Positions 1-64,000 of a stretch of DNA of 64,000 bases are shown in pieces (the stretch's first letter is position 1; every line of letters starts with the position of its first letter). Below the pieces are notes generated by a model. The model saw nothing but the letters and a program-made list of their open reading frames with translations, searched no databases and was not told where the DNA came from. The DNA comes from Aphelocoma coerulescens (Eukaryota > Chordata > Aves > Passeriformes > Corvidae): positions 1,556,501 to 1,620,500 of the forward strand of contig NW_027184085.1 of assembly GCF_041296385.1 (NCBI RefSeq), in the 5' to 3' direction. The position numbers and the translations under genes were made by a program.

Positions 1-960
1 GGTGGTTTTGTTGAGTGAGGGCAGAAATCAAATTCTCTGTGGTTCTCTCCAGTCTCCCTTTGATGTTTGTTATGTGTATTTTGTTGAAATATCAGTGGTT
101 GTTTTGGACATTGCTGGAAAAGCCTAGTGTTAATTAAAAACTCAGGTTTTGAGGGGTTTATAACTCACTGTGTTAATTTAGAGAATGCTGAAACTTGGCA
201 GATGCTGAAGCAATTTCAGGATCCCAGTCTGCAGGCTCTGCATCTATCACCAGTGGCAGGAGATGATATTTCCTAGCAGTAGGATACAATGCTCTAATTC
301 CTTCAATTAGTGTTGCCTGTTTGGAAGCTTTGCTGCTGGAGACAGTGAGGCATCTTCCAAGGGGCTGCTTTGTCTTTCCAGAGCCAAAAGATTTTGTGTT
401 TGTTTGAAGGGCGTCAGTCACAGACCTCAACATGGAGCAATTAGTGAGTCAATTGATTCAAATTAATATTCAGTAGAGTTTGGGAACACAAAAACCCAAG
501 GAATATCTATGTGATTCATTGCCTATAACTTTATCAAGATTGCTTTTTAATTTTTGTTTTTGGGCAGTCAAGAGATCCGTGATTTCTCCAAAGTTAGATT
601 CTCCTTTCTGATGGGAGCAGCATTGTTGCATTTGAATGGTAGAGAACAGCAGATCGGGAAGCACATCAGGGGTGAAAACAGGGTGATCTGTAGCCTTTCT
701 GTTCCAGGCTGAAAACAGGGTGATCTGTAGCCTTTCTGTTCCAGGCTAGAAGGGCCCTGACATGATCATTTAGTGTCTGAGATTGGGGCCAGGCTGGGGG
801 TGAGTAGCTCCTTTTGGGTGGCTTTGGTCCATGCTGAGGGTAGTGGTGAGAGATCCCTTGAAATATTTCACGTTTTGACTTCTCTACGACTCGCAAGCAC
901 TTTATTTTAATGAAATAGTGCCCAGCATGCAGAATAACCCAGTGTGTGCTTTGCTTTCAG
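1..960 (+). other. MYO5B intron (3' part) upstream of the first exon in the window
   Basis: No coding similarity is seen here. The stretch ends in a pyrimidine-rich acceptor, TTGCTTTCAG, at 951-960. It holds an exact 37-bp tandem duplication (673-746) and otherwise nothing I can identify. Confidence 0.7.
673..746. repeat. Exact tandem duplication, 37 bp x 2
   Basis: The unit that begins TGAAAACAGGGTGATC at 673 is repeated without any change from 710 to 746. Each copy ends in a pyrimidine-rich tract and CAG (TTTCTGTTCCAG), so each looks like a weak splice acceptor. The identity of the copies points to a recent replication-slippage event. Confidence 0.9.
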
Positions 961-55385
<54,425 letters not shown>

Positions 55386-58300
55386 AGAAAGTAGAATTAA
55401 GCTCCCCTCTCACACCCAGAGACCTCCAGCAACGGAAGAAAAAATCACGAAAGGAATTCAAGGAGCTCTTTAAATATGGACCAAATAGGCTTATGGAAGA
55501 ACCAGTGCACAGTAACAAATGGATGCTAAAATGTACACTAAAAAAGACACTGGTCTGTATGTGATTTTTTTTGGTAATTTGCAGCTCAGAAATAAGGATA
55601 CTTGAAAAGTTAGATGTATTTTTTACTGCTTGATTTTATGTTGACATAGTTCAAAAGCCCATAATCATCTCCAAAAGCTACTAACAAAAAAAGGATGAAA
55701 GTGGGAGACAGCTTATTTTGATCTTCATAGGTGTCTATGACAAAAACAAAATCTGAGACACTTGTGCTGCCTTGAAGGATGTCATTTGTCTAGTAGGAGG
55801 TGGTTTTGTGTGTGTGAATAACAGAACATGCAGTTCTGCCTCCAGTTGTTGCTAGTAACTGCATCCACAGTAGTGAATTCAGAAGGTAAATTGCAGGAGG
55901 TACATATTTATCACACCAGAAAGGTAACAGGGCTGGGATGCTGCTTGTTTCCACTGATGTGGAATTTGTCACAAATTCTATGTTTGAGAACAGTTGTTGC
56001 TCCTCCTAAATACATTCAGTGCATCTGCTTAGTGGAAATTTAAATAAGTTGGCAGGACTTTGTTACACTGGACTTTCTTACATTACCAAATTTATGTTAG
56101 CAAAGGTTTTGTGCTAGTGAAATAATCATAATGCAAAGGACTGCCTTAAGCCTTCTGCTTCTAGTATAGCATCATCCTGATCCCTACTGTTAGCTTTCCC
56201 TGTGCTTTCAAGTGTCAAAAACTTTTATCCAGTGGCTGTCAAGGTTCTTGGACCTCTTACACGGCCAGTATCAGAACCTCAAGCATAGATCATGCTAAGG
56301 CAACCCAGTTTAATCATCCAGCCCTACCTAGACTCAGTGGGTTAGTCCTAACTGTAGCTGTCCATGGAAAAAACTCCATTCAGTCCAGTAGTCATCCAAA
56401 ATGTTAATAATGCAAATACACAGCTTGGATAAATGAAGAATATTTTAAAAATTAAAAAAAAGTTTTAAAAGAAAAGAGATTAAATGTTCTAACACAAAAA
56501 AAAAAGCTGTCAGGTGGTGTGTTAGTAATGTAAGCCATTTCTTTAAGAGTGAACCCAAACTTGTGTACAACAACCTTAAATGAATAACTGCTATCAATTC
56601 AGATTCTGTTAGGGTTTGGGTTTTTTTTTTTTTAACCAGACCTATAAACTAAACCAACCCTGTGACCTCACCACACAGATGTTGAAGGGGACCAGCTGTG
56701 GGTTTTGCTTGGTCCTTGCCAGCACACGCTGAGTTCCCGGTGACTGCTGAGCAGGGGAGGAGGTGGGTTCCTGTGGCTCAGCGCTGCTCCATGTCTGCTC
56801 AGCGTGGGCATACTTCTGCCATAGCACAACGTGCCAAACTGCAGTCAGGATGTGTGGCTGCCAGCATTCTGTCCTTTTCACTTCCATCTCGGTCTTGTTT
56901 AAATCAGTCTGAACTCACCTGCTTTTGTGGTTCCTTCTGTGGTCCGCAGTTCCATCCTGACTAAGAGCTTTCAAAGAAAAACCCACTCTCTCCATCTTAC
57001 TCCTTTTAGCTGGTGTAAATCCAAACAGCAAATTTATGACCAGGTATGCTCAGAGGTTTAAAGTAGAATGTGAAGTTTCTTGCAGATACACTAACTCCTG
57101 TCTGCTGCAGTTTCCTTTTTAGGCAAGGAGTGTGTTGTGATTTAGACGACATGTACATAATTGGTGTATATACACACTGCAGTAGTCCTGTATGTACTAT
57201 AGATGTATATTACTATCCAAAAAAGCACATTTTAAAAGAAACAGTTGAGTGCTGTGCAGAATTATATCGGTCTATGCCAGTGGGTAAATACATTGTTTCA
57301 AATGGAGACTATCGTTTAGAACAGCTGTTACCACTGAAGGACAGACTTCAGACTAAAAAGTAATTTTTTCCCCCTTAACCATCACCCATCTAATTACAGA
57401 TGTTTGCTTGTATAGAGCCAGGACTACCTCCAAACTGCAGTCCTTGAGCACTCAGCTCTGCTGTGTCTTCAGTAGTGCCTTCATCTCCCCTTGCTATACA
57501 AAGAGAGCAATGCCACCAGTCTGCTGTCCGTGCCCAGCAAGCCCTACCACACGCTCACCCAGAACATCTTTATTTATTTTCACCTACCTCTTCACAGTGA
57601 ATGTCTTTGCAGTGCACTGAATTTTTTTAGTTGTCTCTTTTCCCTTCTTTCCATGCTCCAGTAGTCATCATGGTTTAAAAATAAATAATTCAAAAGGGTT
57701 CAGCCTTTGTGTAAGGTGGTTTCAACAGAGAGCTGTTGCTCAGGATTTACCTTAGGTTAGCAGTTTCAGGCAGTTCAGGTCTCTACCTCTTTCTGATGTA
57801 AATTATTTGGAGTACAATTCCCAACACATTGATTAAATATATGCTTATCACTCAGACTAAGTGACAGGTTGCAGCAGAATCCTCTTCTGCAATGACTTTG
57901 TTGCTGATCACCATTGTAAAATGTGCTTAATGGTCTTCTAGGGGATAACGGTCTTTCACTGGCACTTTCAGGATTGTAATTTATATGTTCTTTCTTAAAA
58001 ACTCTTAGTATGTATAGATGGGAACTGGGATTTAACATCTTGATCTGTCACCATGTAGTTTATCCAGTGAGATCCAACTGGAAGAGAACTCTGTATGGAA
58101 ATACCTTTAATATATGTTATCTTTTCTGTTAGCAGTTTTTAAAATTTATATTTAAATGTTAATTAAATAGCTATTCTCAAGCATGCCTTTCTTTCCTCAG
58201 ATTTACACTTTATTTAAAAGGCAAAATGAACACATGGCTTAGAGAAAGCTGGCTCTTCTCCAGATCTGTCTTTATTTTTAAATATTGATTATTAAGTTTA

Positions 58301-59655
58301 GCATTTTCCCACTCTGTGCCTTTAGCTGTTTAGCTCAACTACTGTTTCTCTGAAATAAGCATTAAAGCAGTGGAATATTTTTATTATTCTGTCATAGAAA
58401 AAGTTGTCTATGGATTTAAAAGCCTACTTACAAAATCTTACTTTGAGGAGGTCTGCAAAACCACTTTGAAGTTCTTAGGGGAAAAAAACAATAGTGACCC
58501 ACGGTGATTTTTGCAAATATGATGGCTTATATTTCAGAAAAGCACTATTGGGAATAAAATAAAATAAACCATCAAAACGCCCAAATCACCAGCATTACAA
58601 AACCAACACTTCAAACATGAGTTCAGGTGTATGCTGGCTGACCTACAAGAAGCATCCAGGATAACATCCACGTTTCGTTTTCACCAGAAAGTTCCTTTTT
58701 CTTTTTTTTTAAATTGGCATTTCGTAGCTGAGGTTGCTTATCTTATCTGATAAAGTTGCTGTAGTTGACTGTAGAAAGAACATTAGACCTCAAGACTGAA
58801 TTTATGCAATCCTACATTACAAACATTTTTTGCTCATGCAGTTTATTCCACTGGATCTACAAGAATTTCTTCGTATTGGTGAAACAGTACCAAAATGTGG
58901 GCATGTTCTAAGCACAGTCGCTGCTTTTCATCAAACTGCTACTTAAACACAGAAATCTTTGCGGGACATGACTCTTTTATTTGTATGATTTGCAAAAAGT
59001 ACAAATGAAAAAGCTGCACTTGAAACAATAGGTTATTTTCCTCCATCTTCAGTAGTAAGTGGATGAAATGTGGAAACTTATTCTTTCAGACCATTAACTG
59101 AAAAATTAGCTTTTTATCATTGCATATAAATAGAACCTAATTAAAATAAATTGCATGAACTTCCATGAAGCTTTTTCCTCAGACTTTATTGATTCATATA
59201 TATATGGCAGTCATAAATTGATTTTTTCTGAAAGAAATTCTAGCAAGGTAGATGTTAAGTAAAACAATCCAGAGGACATACTACCCTGATGAGTATCCAA
59301 ATTATTTCAAGTTGTGAATGCCAGTGGATAAAGACTTTCAGACTAATTTGAAATTAGAAGAAAAAAAAGTATATTTAAAAAGTGCTACTATATTGAAATC
59401 TTTGGGGATATTTTTTTTTTTTTTTTGTGGTGTGAAGTGTCATTACCTTAAGCAGAAGGTATAGCTGCTGTCAAAGCTGAATGACATACATGAGTGAATA
59501 CTGTAGATGAAATACTACTGCTTATAAAATATTTTTCCATTTTGAACAAATCTGTAAACTACACCTTTGTTTATAAGGAAATGCTTGTAATAGTCACTGT
59601 AATATTCAGCTGGGGATAAAAAAAATTTGTGAAATAAACACTTTTGAAGAAATTG
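55386..59655 (+). other. MYO5B: MYO5B 3' untranslated region (end inferred)
   Basis: About 4.3 kb of AT-rich sequence without splice-like coding structure follows the stop. Possible poly(A) signals lie near 57680, 58553 and 59147, and at 59633-59638. I take the last, GAAATAAACACTTTTG, as the likely end because CR1 and intergenic sequence follow soon after. Many ATTTA words occur. No CR1 lies inside, which fits selection on a transcribed UTR. A 98-codon open frame at 57070-57363 is not supported as a gene. Confidence 0.65.
59633..59638 (+). terminator. Likely MYO5B polyadenylation signal
   Basis: AATAAA in the last AT-rich part of the UTR, with cleavage expected 10-30 bases downstream. The choice among several hexamers is inference. 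Confidence 0.5.
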
Positions 59656-59949
59656 CGGCTCTTGGTCAAAAATGGCAATGCAAAAAAATAACCCCTTTCA
59701 AAATACACTTCTATCTAGTAGAAACTTTTCTATTTTAACACTACAAAGTACTTTATAAACAGAAATTAGGAAAATCACTTTTACTTATGACACTGAAAAG
59801 TTTAGAAGTTATAACTTGATTTCAGAGGAGCTGAAATGTTGGCAGCTGATGAGAAACTCACCGAGTATCGAATCTTACGGCCCTGAGAGACATTGTAAAT
59901 GAATGGAGAAGAGGGGAGGAAGTGCCACCCCTTGTGCACGTGCTTAAGT

Positions 59950-60480
59950 TACAGAAACCCCGGGAAGGGACCTTAACGCCCATCCCGTCCCACCCCTGCC
60001 ATGGGCAGGGACACCTTCCACTGTCCCATCTTGCTCCAAGCCCCATCCAGCCTGGCCTTGGACACTGCCAGGGATCCAGGGGCAGCCACAGCTGCCTGCA
60101 CCCTGTGCCAGGGCCTGCCCACCCTCACAGACAGCAATTCCTTCCCAATATCCCATCCGTCCCTGCCCTCTGGCAGTGGGAAGCCATTCCCTGTGTCCTG
60201 TGCCTCCATGCCTTGTCCCCAGTCCCTCTGCAGCTCTCCTGGAGCCCCTTTAGGCCCTGCCAGGGGCTCTGAGCTCTCCCTGGAGCCTTCTCTTGTGCAG
60301 CTGAGCACCCCCAGCTGTCCCAGGCTGGCTGCAGAGCAGAGGGGCTCCAGCCCTGGAGCATCTGGGTGGCCTCCTCTGGACTGGCTGCAGCAGCTCCAGG
60401 TCCTTGTGCTGTTGTTCCCCAGGGCTGGGGCAGCTCTGCAGGTGAGGTCTCTGTGGGGCAGAGGGGCAGAATCCCTTCCC
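59950..60480 (-). mobile_element. CR1 LINE 3' end, about 530 bp, - orientation
   Basis: GAAGGGACCTTAACGCCCAT, CACCCCTGCCATGGGCAGGG, TTGGACACTGCCAGGGATCC and further blocks up to GGGGCAGAGGGGCAGAATCC match the young CR1 subfamily. It marks the intergenic region. The stretch between it and the next CR1 (60481-60902) is AT-rich and unrecognised. Confidence 0.87.
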
Positions 60481-60902
60481 TCAGCCTTAAATGAGACTTA
60501 GATGAGGGGAGTCAATGGCAAAGAGAGGAAATACAGCAAAACTCTTGGCTCTTTTTAAAGACAAAGTTGCATGCTGGTGTATATTCACTGATTTATAGAT
60601 TTATTAAGTAATCGGAATTAATGTAGGGAAAGCAGTTGAAAATTTATTTTAAATGAAAAATGGGAGTCTTCACAGGATAACATTTTTTTCTTCTAGAAAA
60701 TTTACAGAACTTTAAATGTGTCATTGAAGACATACGGCAGATTTTATTTGTACACAAAATATTTTCCCTAGCTTCCATGTCTTCTGCCTGACAGCTGGGA
60801 TGGTTCCAACTGGAGCAATTATACAGATAAATCATACTTCAAGGTGCATTTCCACCACCAGGACTGTGGAAGGTGGGTTTTCTGGTGCAGCTTGGAGGTT
60901 GC

Positions 60903-61110
60903 AGATTCTTGGCTGTGAGGGTGGGCAGGCCCTGGCACAGGGTGCTCAGAGCAGCTGTGGCTGCTCCTGGATCCCTGGCAGTGTCCAAGGCCAGGCTGGG
61001 ATAGGGGCTTGGAGCACCCTGGGACAGTGGAAGGTGTCCCTGCCCACGGCAGGGGGAGGGACTGGATAAGCTTTAAGGTCTCTTCCAAACCAAACTGTTG
61101 TATAATTCTA
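60903..61110 (+). mobile_element. CR1 LINE 3' end, + orientation, adjoining the duplicated MYO5B segment
   Basis: GATTCTTGGCTGTGAGGGTG, GGCAGGCCCTGGCACAGGGT and GATAAGCTTTAAGGTCTCTT form a CR1 end. From about GGTCTCTTCC onward the sequence equals the MYO5B intron copy, whereas the CR1 bodies of the two loci differ clearly. Confidence 0.85.
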
Positions 61111-61386
61111 GGATATTTGCGTGTGTTTTTAACTATTTTGTATTATCAGAGTAAACCAGCCATTCATGGATCTGTCCTGCTCTCGGTTCTCGCAGCATCC
61201 ATGGCGTTGCATCAGTGAGACCGATAGGTGTTCATTGCAGCCCACGGAGGGATCAGTTCTTCCCTCTAGTGACCAATATGTGATTGCAGGCTTTTTAGCC
61301 CTTCTATCCCCTTTTTTCAGTGCCTGCAGTGCTGGAAAATGAGAGTATCCAGGGGCTTTCTGGTGTCACACCGATGAGCTGCAGGG
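61080..61386 (+). pseudogene. Duplicated MYO5B intron-exon fragment
   Basis: This copies 52191-52497 without gaps, including the acceptor CCTTTTTTCAG (61310-61320) and the first 66 bp of the exon (from 61321: [20 protein letters not shown]). After GCAGG at 61381-61385 the similarity stops. The intron is retained, so it is not a processed copy. It lies downstream of the MYO5B stop and has no matching donor, so it is taken as a dead fragment. It has Gly where the active exon has Ser in GLS(S/G)V; mammals also have Gly. Confidence 0.85.
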
Positions 61387-61514
61387 AGCTCCTGCTCGTC
61401 TCCATCCATGTCCAGGGAAGCCAAACCTTGGAATTAGGGGCAGCGCTGGGTCACCCATGGATTGTGCACGAGTTCAGGGATGCGACCCTCCACAACCCCC
61501 TCGAGAAGGTTTAT

Positions 61515-61765
61515 AGATTCAGGTGCGCCAGGGCAGGTTCAGGTTGGACATCAGGAGGAATTTCCCCATGGAAAATGTGGTCAGGCCTTGGAACTGCCCA
61601 GGGACGTTGGGAGTCCGCATCTCTGGCGGTGTTCAAGGAACGCCCGGACATGACACTCTGTGCTCTGGGCTGCTGACAAGGTGGGGATCGGGTGACAGGC
61701 TGGACTCGATGATCTCGGAGGTCCTTTCCAGCGGAAACAATTCCACGATTATCTGTAATTAACTG
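61515..61765 (+). mobile_element. CR1 LINE 3' end of another subfamily, + orientation
   Basis: AGATTCAGGTGCGCCAGGGC, TTGGACATCAGGAGGAATTT, GGCTGGACTCGATGATCTCG, GAGGTCCTTTCCAGCGGAAA and an ATTCCACGATT tail identify a CR1 end with the GGAGGAATTTCCCC block. Confidence 0.87.
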
Positions 61766-61898
61766 TCGCACGCTGTAATTACCTGTGAGGCGGGCGGCGG
61801 GACGGCCTCTTCCCTCAGAGATCGCCGCCCGGCCCCCGCTTCCCCTGCCGCCGATTCGCCAAAACCGCACGGAAAAATCGAACCTAGCAGAAGCAAAA

Positions 61899-61990
61899 TT
61901 AAAACAAAACAAAACAAAACAAAAACAAACCAACACCACAAAAAAAAATTCCAAAAAAACAAAACCCCAACCCCCTCCCCCACATTTAAA
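61899..61990. repeat. (AAAAC)n and A/C-rich simple repeat
   Basis: AAAACAAAACAAAACAAAAC repeats pass into A/C-rich sequence inside the CpG-rich promoter of ACAA2. It could vary in length between individuals. Confidence 0.85.
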
Positions 61991-62154
61991 ATAAATTTTA
62001 AAAATCCCTAAAAATTACTCGTAGAATAGTAACTTTAAGCAAAGTGCCTCCCGGCCGTGCCGGGCCGTCCCCTCCGCCCCCGGCGTGGCGAATGTGCGGG
62101 GCAGGCGGGAGGGCGCGGCACTCGGCCGGGGCGCGGAGCGGGCGCGGGGCGGCC

Positions 62155-62170
62155 ATGGCGCTGCTGAGGG
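62155..62170 (+). CDS. ACAA2: ACAA2 first coding exon (mitochondrial 3-ketoacyl-CoA thiolase), partial gene
   Basis: ATG GCG CTG CTG AGG G followed by a GTGAGG donor encodes MALLR plus the first base of Gly, the exact start of vertebrate ACAA2. The enzyme cleaves 3-ketoacyl-CoA in the last step of mitochondrial beta-oxidation; its N-terminus serves as an uncleaved import signal (family knowledge). The start sits in a GCGGCCATGG Kozak context in a CpG island, and ACAA2 is the known neighbour of MYO5B, in the same orientation. Only 16 coding bases are in the window; exon 2 was looked for up to 64000 and not found. Confidence 0.82.
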
Positions 62171-62428
62171 GTGAGGTTCCCGTCCCACCGCGGATCCCTG
62201 GCTCCCTGAGGGGCTCCGGGGGGACCCTGAGGGCGGGCGGTCACGGTTCGGGCGCTGTAGGGGGCCCTAGCGCGGAGCAGCTCGTGGGGCCCTCAAGAAT
62301 TAGAAAGTAGAGCCCCCGAGAGCCGTTCCCGTCCTTCCCGGGGGGGAATTCCCATTATCCCTCCCCACGGTCCAGCACGGCCAGACAGCTGGAAGTAATG
62401 AGGAACTTCCAAAAAACACCTGGTTGCG

Positions 62429-62543
62429 TGGGGTCAGAGGGTGGGAATGGGGTTCAGAGAGTGGGAATGTGGTCAGAGGGTAAGAATGGGGTTCAGAGGG
62501 TGGGGAGGGGGTGCAGAAGGTGAGGAGGGGGTCGGAGAGTGTC
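62429..62543. repeat. G-rich minisatellite, period about 16-17 bp
   Basis: Degenerate copies of GGGGTTCAGAGGGTGGG occur about seven times (GTCAGAGGGTGGGAATG, GTTCAGAGAGTGGGAATG, GTGCAGAAGGTGAGGAGG and so on). Frequent GGG runs make G-quadruplexes possible on the + strand. Confidence 0.8.
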
Positions 62544-62679
62544 AGTCACAGCCTCTGCTTTCAGCACTGCTTTATGCAGGAATTCAGTGTTGGCTCCCTG
62601 CAGTGCTCGAGTCAGTTGTGCTGCAAACAAATGCATGGCAAGGGGTGCGTGTCTGTCATGTAACTGGGAATTTGAATTG

Positions 62680-62905
62680 TGTGTGAGGAGCAGTTTCTTC
62701 ATGGAAAGGGCTGTCCAGCCCTGGCGCAGCTGCCCGGGGCAGTGTTGGAGTCCCCATCCCTGGAGGGGTTTAAAAGCCGCGTGGATGTGGCACCTGGGGA
62801 CATGGGGCAGTGGTGGCCTTGGCAGTGCTGGGGGAATGGTTGGACTCACTGGTCTTAGAGGTCTTTTCCAAGCCAGAAGATTCTGTAATTCTGTGATTCT
62901 CTGTT
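62680..62905 (+). mobile_element. CR1 LINE 3' end, + orientation
   Basis: GAGGAGCAGTTTCTTCATGG, GGAGTCCCCATCCCTGGAGG, TTGGACTCACTGGTCTTAGA, GGTCTTTTCCAAGCCAGAAG and TTCTGTAATTCTGTGATTCT form a CR1 end of the GGAGTCCCCATCC subfamily. Confidence 0.87.
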
Positions 62906-63056
62906 TACGTGCAGTGACTGTAAGTGACACCTGAAATGTTGGTGACTGGCAGTTTCTGTTGTCACATCCAGGCCCTGCCTGTGTTAGCACTGACAGTGCA
63001 GGATAAGCTCTTTAAGTCACAACAGGTCCTGGAAGTGTTTGGTGCAAAGAACTATG

Positions 63057-63110
63057 CTCTACATGGTTTAAATTCTCTACATGGTTTAAATTCTCTACAT
63101 GGTTTAAATT
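63057..63110. repeat. Exact 18-bp tandem triplicate
   Basis: CTCTACATGGTTTAAATT occurs three times in direct succession with no change. It lies in ACAA2 intron 1. The absence of spacers rules out a CRISPR-like array. Confidence 0.93.
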
Positions 63111-64000
63111 CTGTGACTCTTAAAAATGAGGTAAACACACCCTTTAAGACCTGCTCTTGTATGAAAACAAAATTGAAATTTATTGCAATAGGGCTTTTTA
63201 TCTGTTTGACAGCACTTTGCTAGTTGACAGACTGCACCTAAATAATAACATACATGTCAGTCATGGTGTGAGGGTGCAGTGCTAAAGCCTGTGTAGTCAG
63301 CATTGTATTAATTCTGATGGTTCTGCTGAGCTGGGTAGGAAAGAGAGCACCTTGCCCATACTTGTTTCTTCTTAGTTTTCTGTGCCTACTGCAGAATTTT
63401 CTCTCATCTCAATCCACAATACTTTCATATACTGTTCTTGCTTCTAAATTTCCTTTTTTTATGTTACTGATTGTTTTCTAGGGTTTCAAAACAGGATCTG
63501 ATGAAGAACTATTTTCATACCAAGTGCATTGGAGATATGTTGGAGGATTAAATAGTGTTTCAGTTCCTGTTTGGCAGCAAGTGGTTAACAAAACCAGTTT
63601 ATAAGATTTCTCAAGTATAGTGTTTGGTAAGGATTCAGAGTGACCTTTGCTTTCTTGCCCCAACAGTTTTCAGATCTCTATGTGTTTGGTATTGTTCTGC
63701 TCTCATCCAATGTTTATCACCTTGGAAAATTGCAGAGACTCTGGAATCTTGCTGTGGTAATGTAGGACAGAACTAATTAATGGAAATTTAGGAAGAGTTG
63801 TCAAAGGACAAAGAGTCCTTTTTTGCTCAGGACTTCAGCCACCCTTGTCGCCCCTCCTGAAATTCCGTGGAGGGAGTAGCATTTGTAGGTACCTCTCCAG
63901 TCAAGCAAAATTTGGCAGGCTCTGGAGTTAGGTACCTTTAGGGAGTGTCTGTGTTCAGTTTAATTCAGCATAACACAGATTGTGCTGCTGCTTCTTCATC

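Larger units (their letters stand above)
61785..62345 (+). promoter_or_regulatory. ACAA2: CpG-rich promoter region of ACAA2
   Basis: The region has many CpG dinucleotides (for example GCGGGCGGCGGGACGGCC and CGGGGCGCGGAGCGGGCG), unlike the AT-rich flanks, and surrounds the ACAA2 start codon. No TATA box is placed near the start, so initiation is probably dispersed. An (AAAAC)n-rich simple tract (about 61899-61990) interrupts it. Confidence 0.75.
62171..64000 (+). other. ACAA2: ACAA2 intron 1 (5' part)
   Basis: After the donor come a G-rich minisatellite (62429-62543), a CR1 (62680-62905) and an 18-bp triplicate (63057-63110). The rest, to 64000, is AT-rich with nothing recognised. Confidence 0.7.

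Noticed and set aside
57070..57363. 98-codon open frame in the MYO5B 3' UTR
   Set aside because: No family resemblance and no gene-like context; it starts far inside an AT-rich UTR. Conservation would have to be shown first.
60903..61386. 3' transduction by a CR1 as the origin of the duplicated MYO5B segment
   Set aside because: The CR1 bodies next to the two copies differ much more than the copied unique sequence, so the daughter CR1 is not a copy of the source CR1.
61320..61676. Functional extra MYO5B exon
   Set aside because: It lies after the stop and the likely poly(A) site, similarity stops after 66 bp and no donor for the matching frame is evident.
63057..63110. CRISPR-like direct repeats
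   Set aside because: Units are contiguous without spacers, and the window is a bird nuclear genome.

Overview
This window is vertebrate nuclear DNA, almost certainly from a bird and probably a songbird. The reasons are the many CR1 LINE 3' ends in both orientations (ending in ATTCTGTG-type octamers), the compact introns, the retroviral LTRs, and the MYO5B-ACAA2 gene order. All host coding sequence found reads on the + strand. There is no prokaryotic content and no CRISPR.

Host genes. Positions 961 to 55385 hold the last 23 coding exons of myosin Vb (MYO5B). They run from the end of the motor domain through six IQ motifs, the interrupted coiled coil and the globular cargo-binding tail to the stop codon. 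The exons sum to 3457 nt, which is one leading base, 1151 codons and a stop, and the frame stays open across all 22 splice junctions. Two of the introns appear to use GC instead of GT donors. A long 3' UTR follows and probably ends near 59655. After a repeat-filled spacer, a CpG-rich promoter and a 16-nt first coding exon starting MALLR (62155-62170) mark the 5' end of ACAA2, the mitochondrial 3-ketoacyl-CoA thiolase. It lies head-to-tail with MYO5B and its remaining exons are beyond the window.

Mobile DNA. The largest intron of MYO5B in the window (22773-35857) carries a full-length endogenous retrovirus in antisense orientation (29121-35798, 6678 bp). Its two 653-bp LTRs differ at only 4 positions by my reading and are flanked by a 5-bp target duplication (gggga). 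It has a long open gag, a long open protease-RT-RNaseH-integrase pol and no env. gag and pol share one frame, separated by a single UAG followed by a predicted hairpin. The Gag N-terminus is strongly hydrophobic and Gag has no zinc knuckle. The element looks class III (ERVL/spuma-like). It ends only 59 bp before a MYO5B exon. Two solo LTRs with clean target duplications lie in other introns (11759-12325 and 24901-25596), the second inside a CR1 tail. About 18 CR1 fragments were recognised.

Other structure. A roughly 300-bp piece of MYO5B (intron end plus the first 66 bp of a late exon) is duplicated 8889 bp downstream, between MYO5B and ACAA2, with its breakpoint at a CR1 3' end. Several short tandem duplications and low-complexity tracts are listed. 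The rest of the introns hold nothing I can identify.
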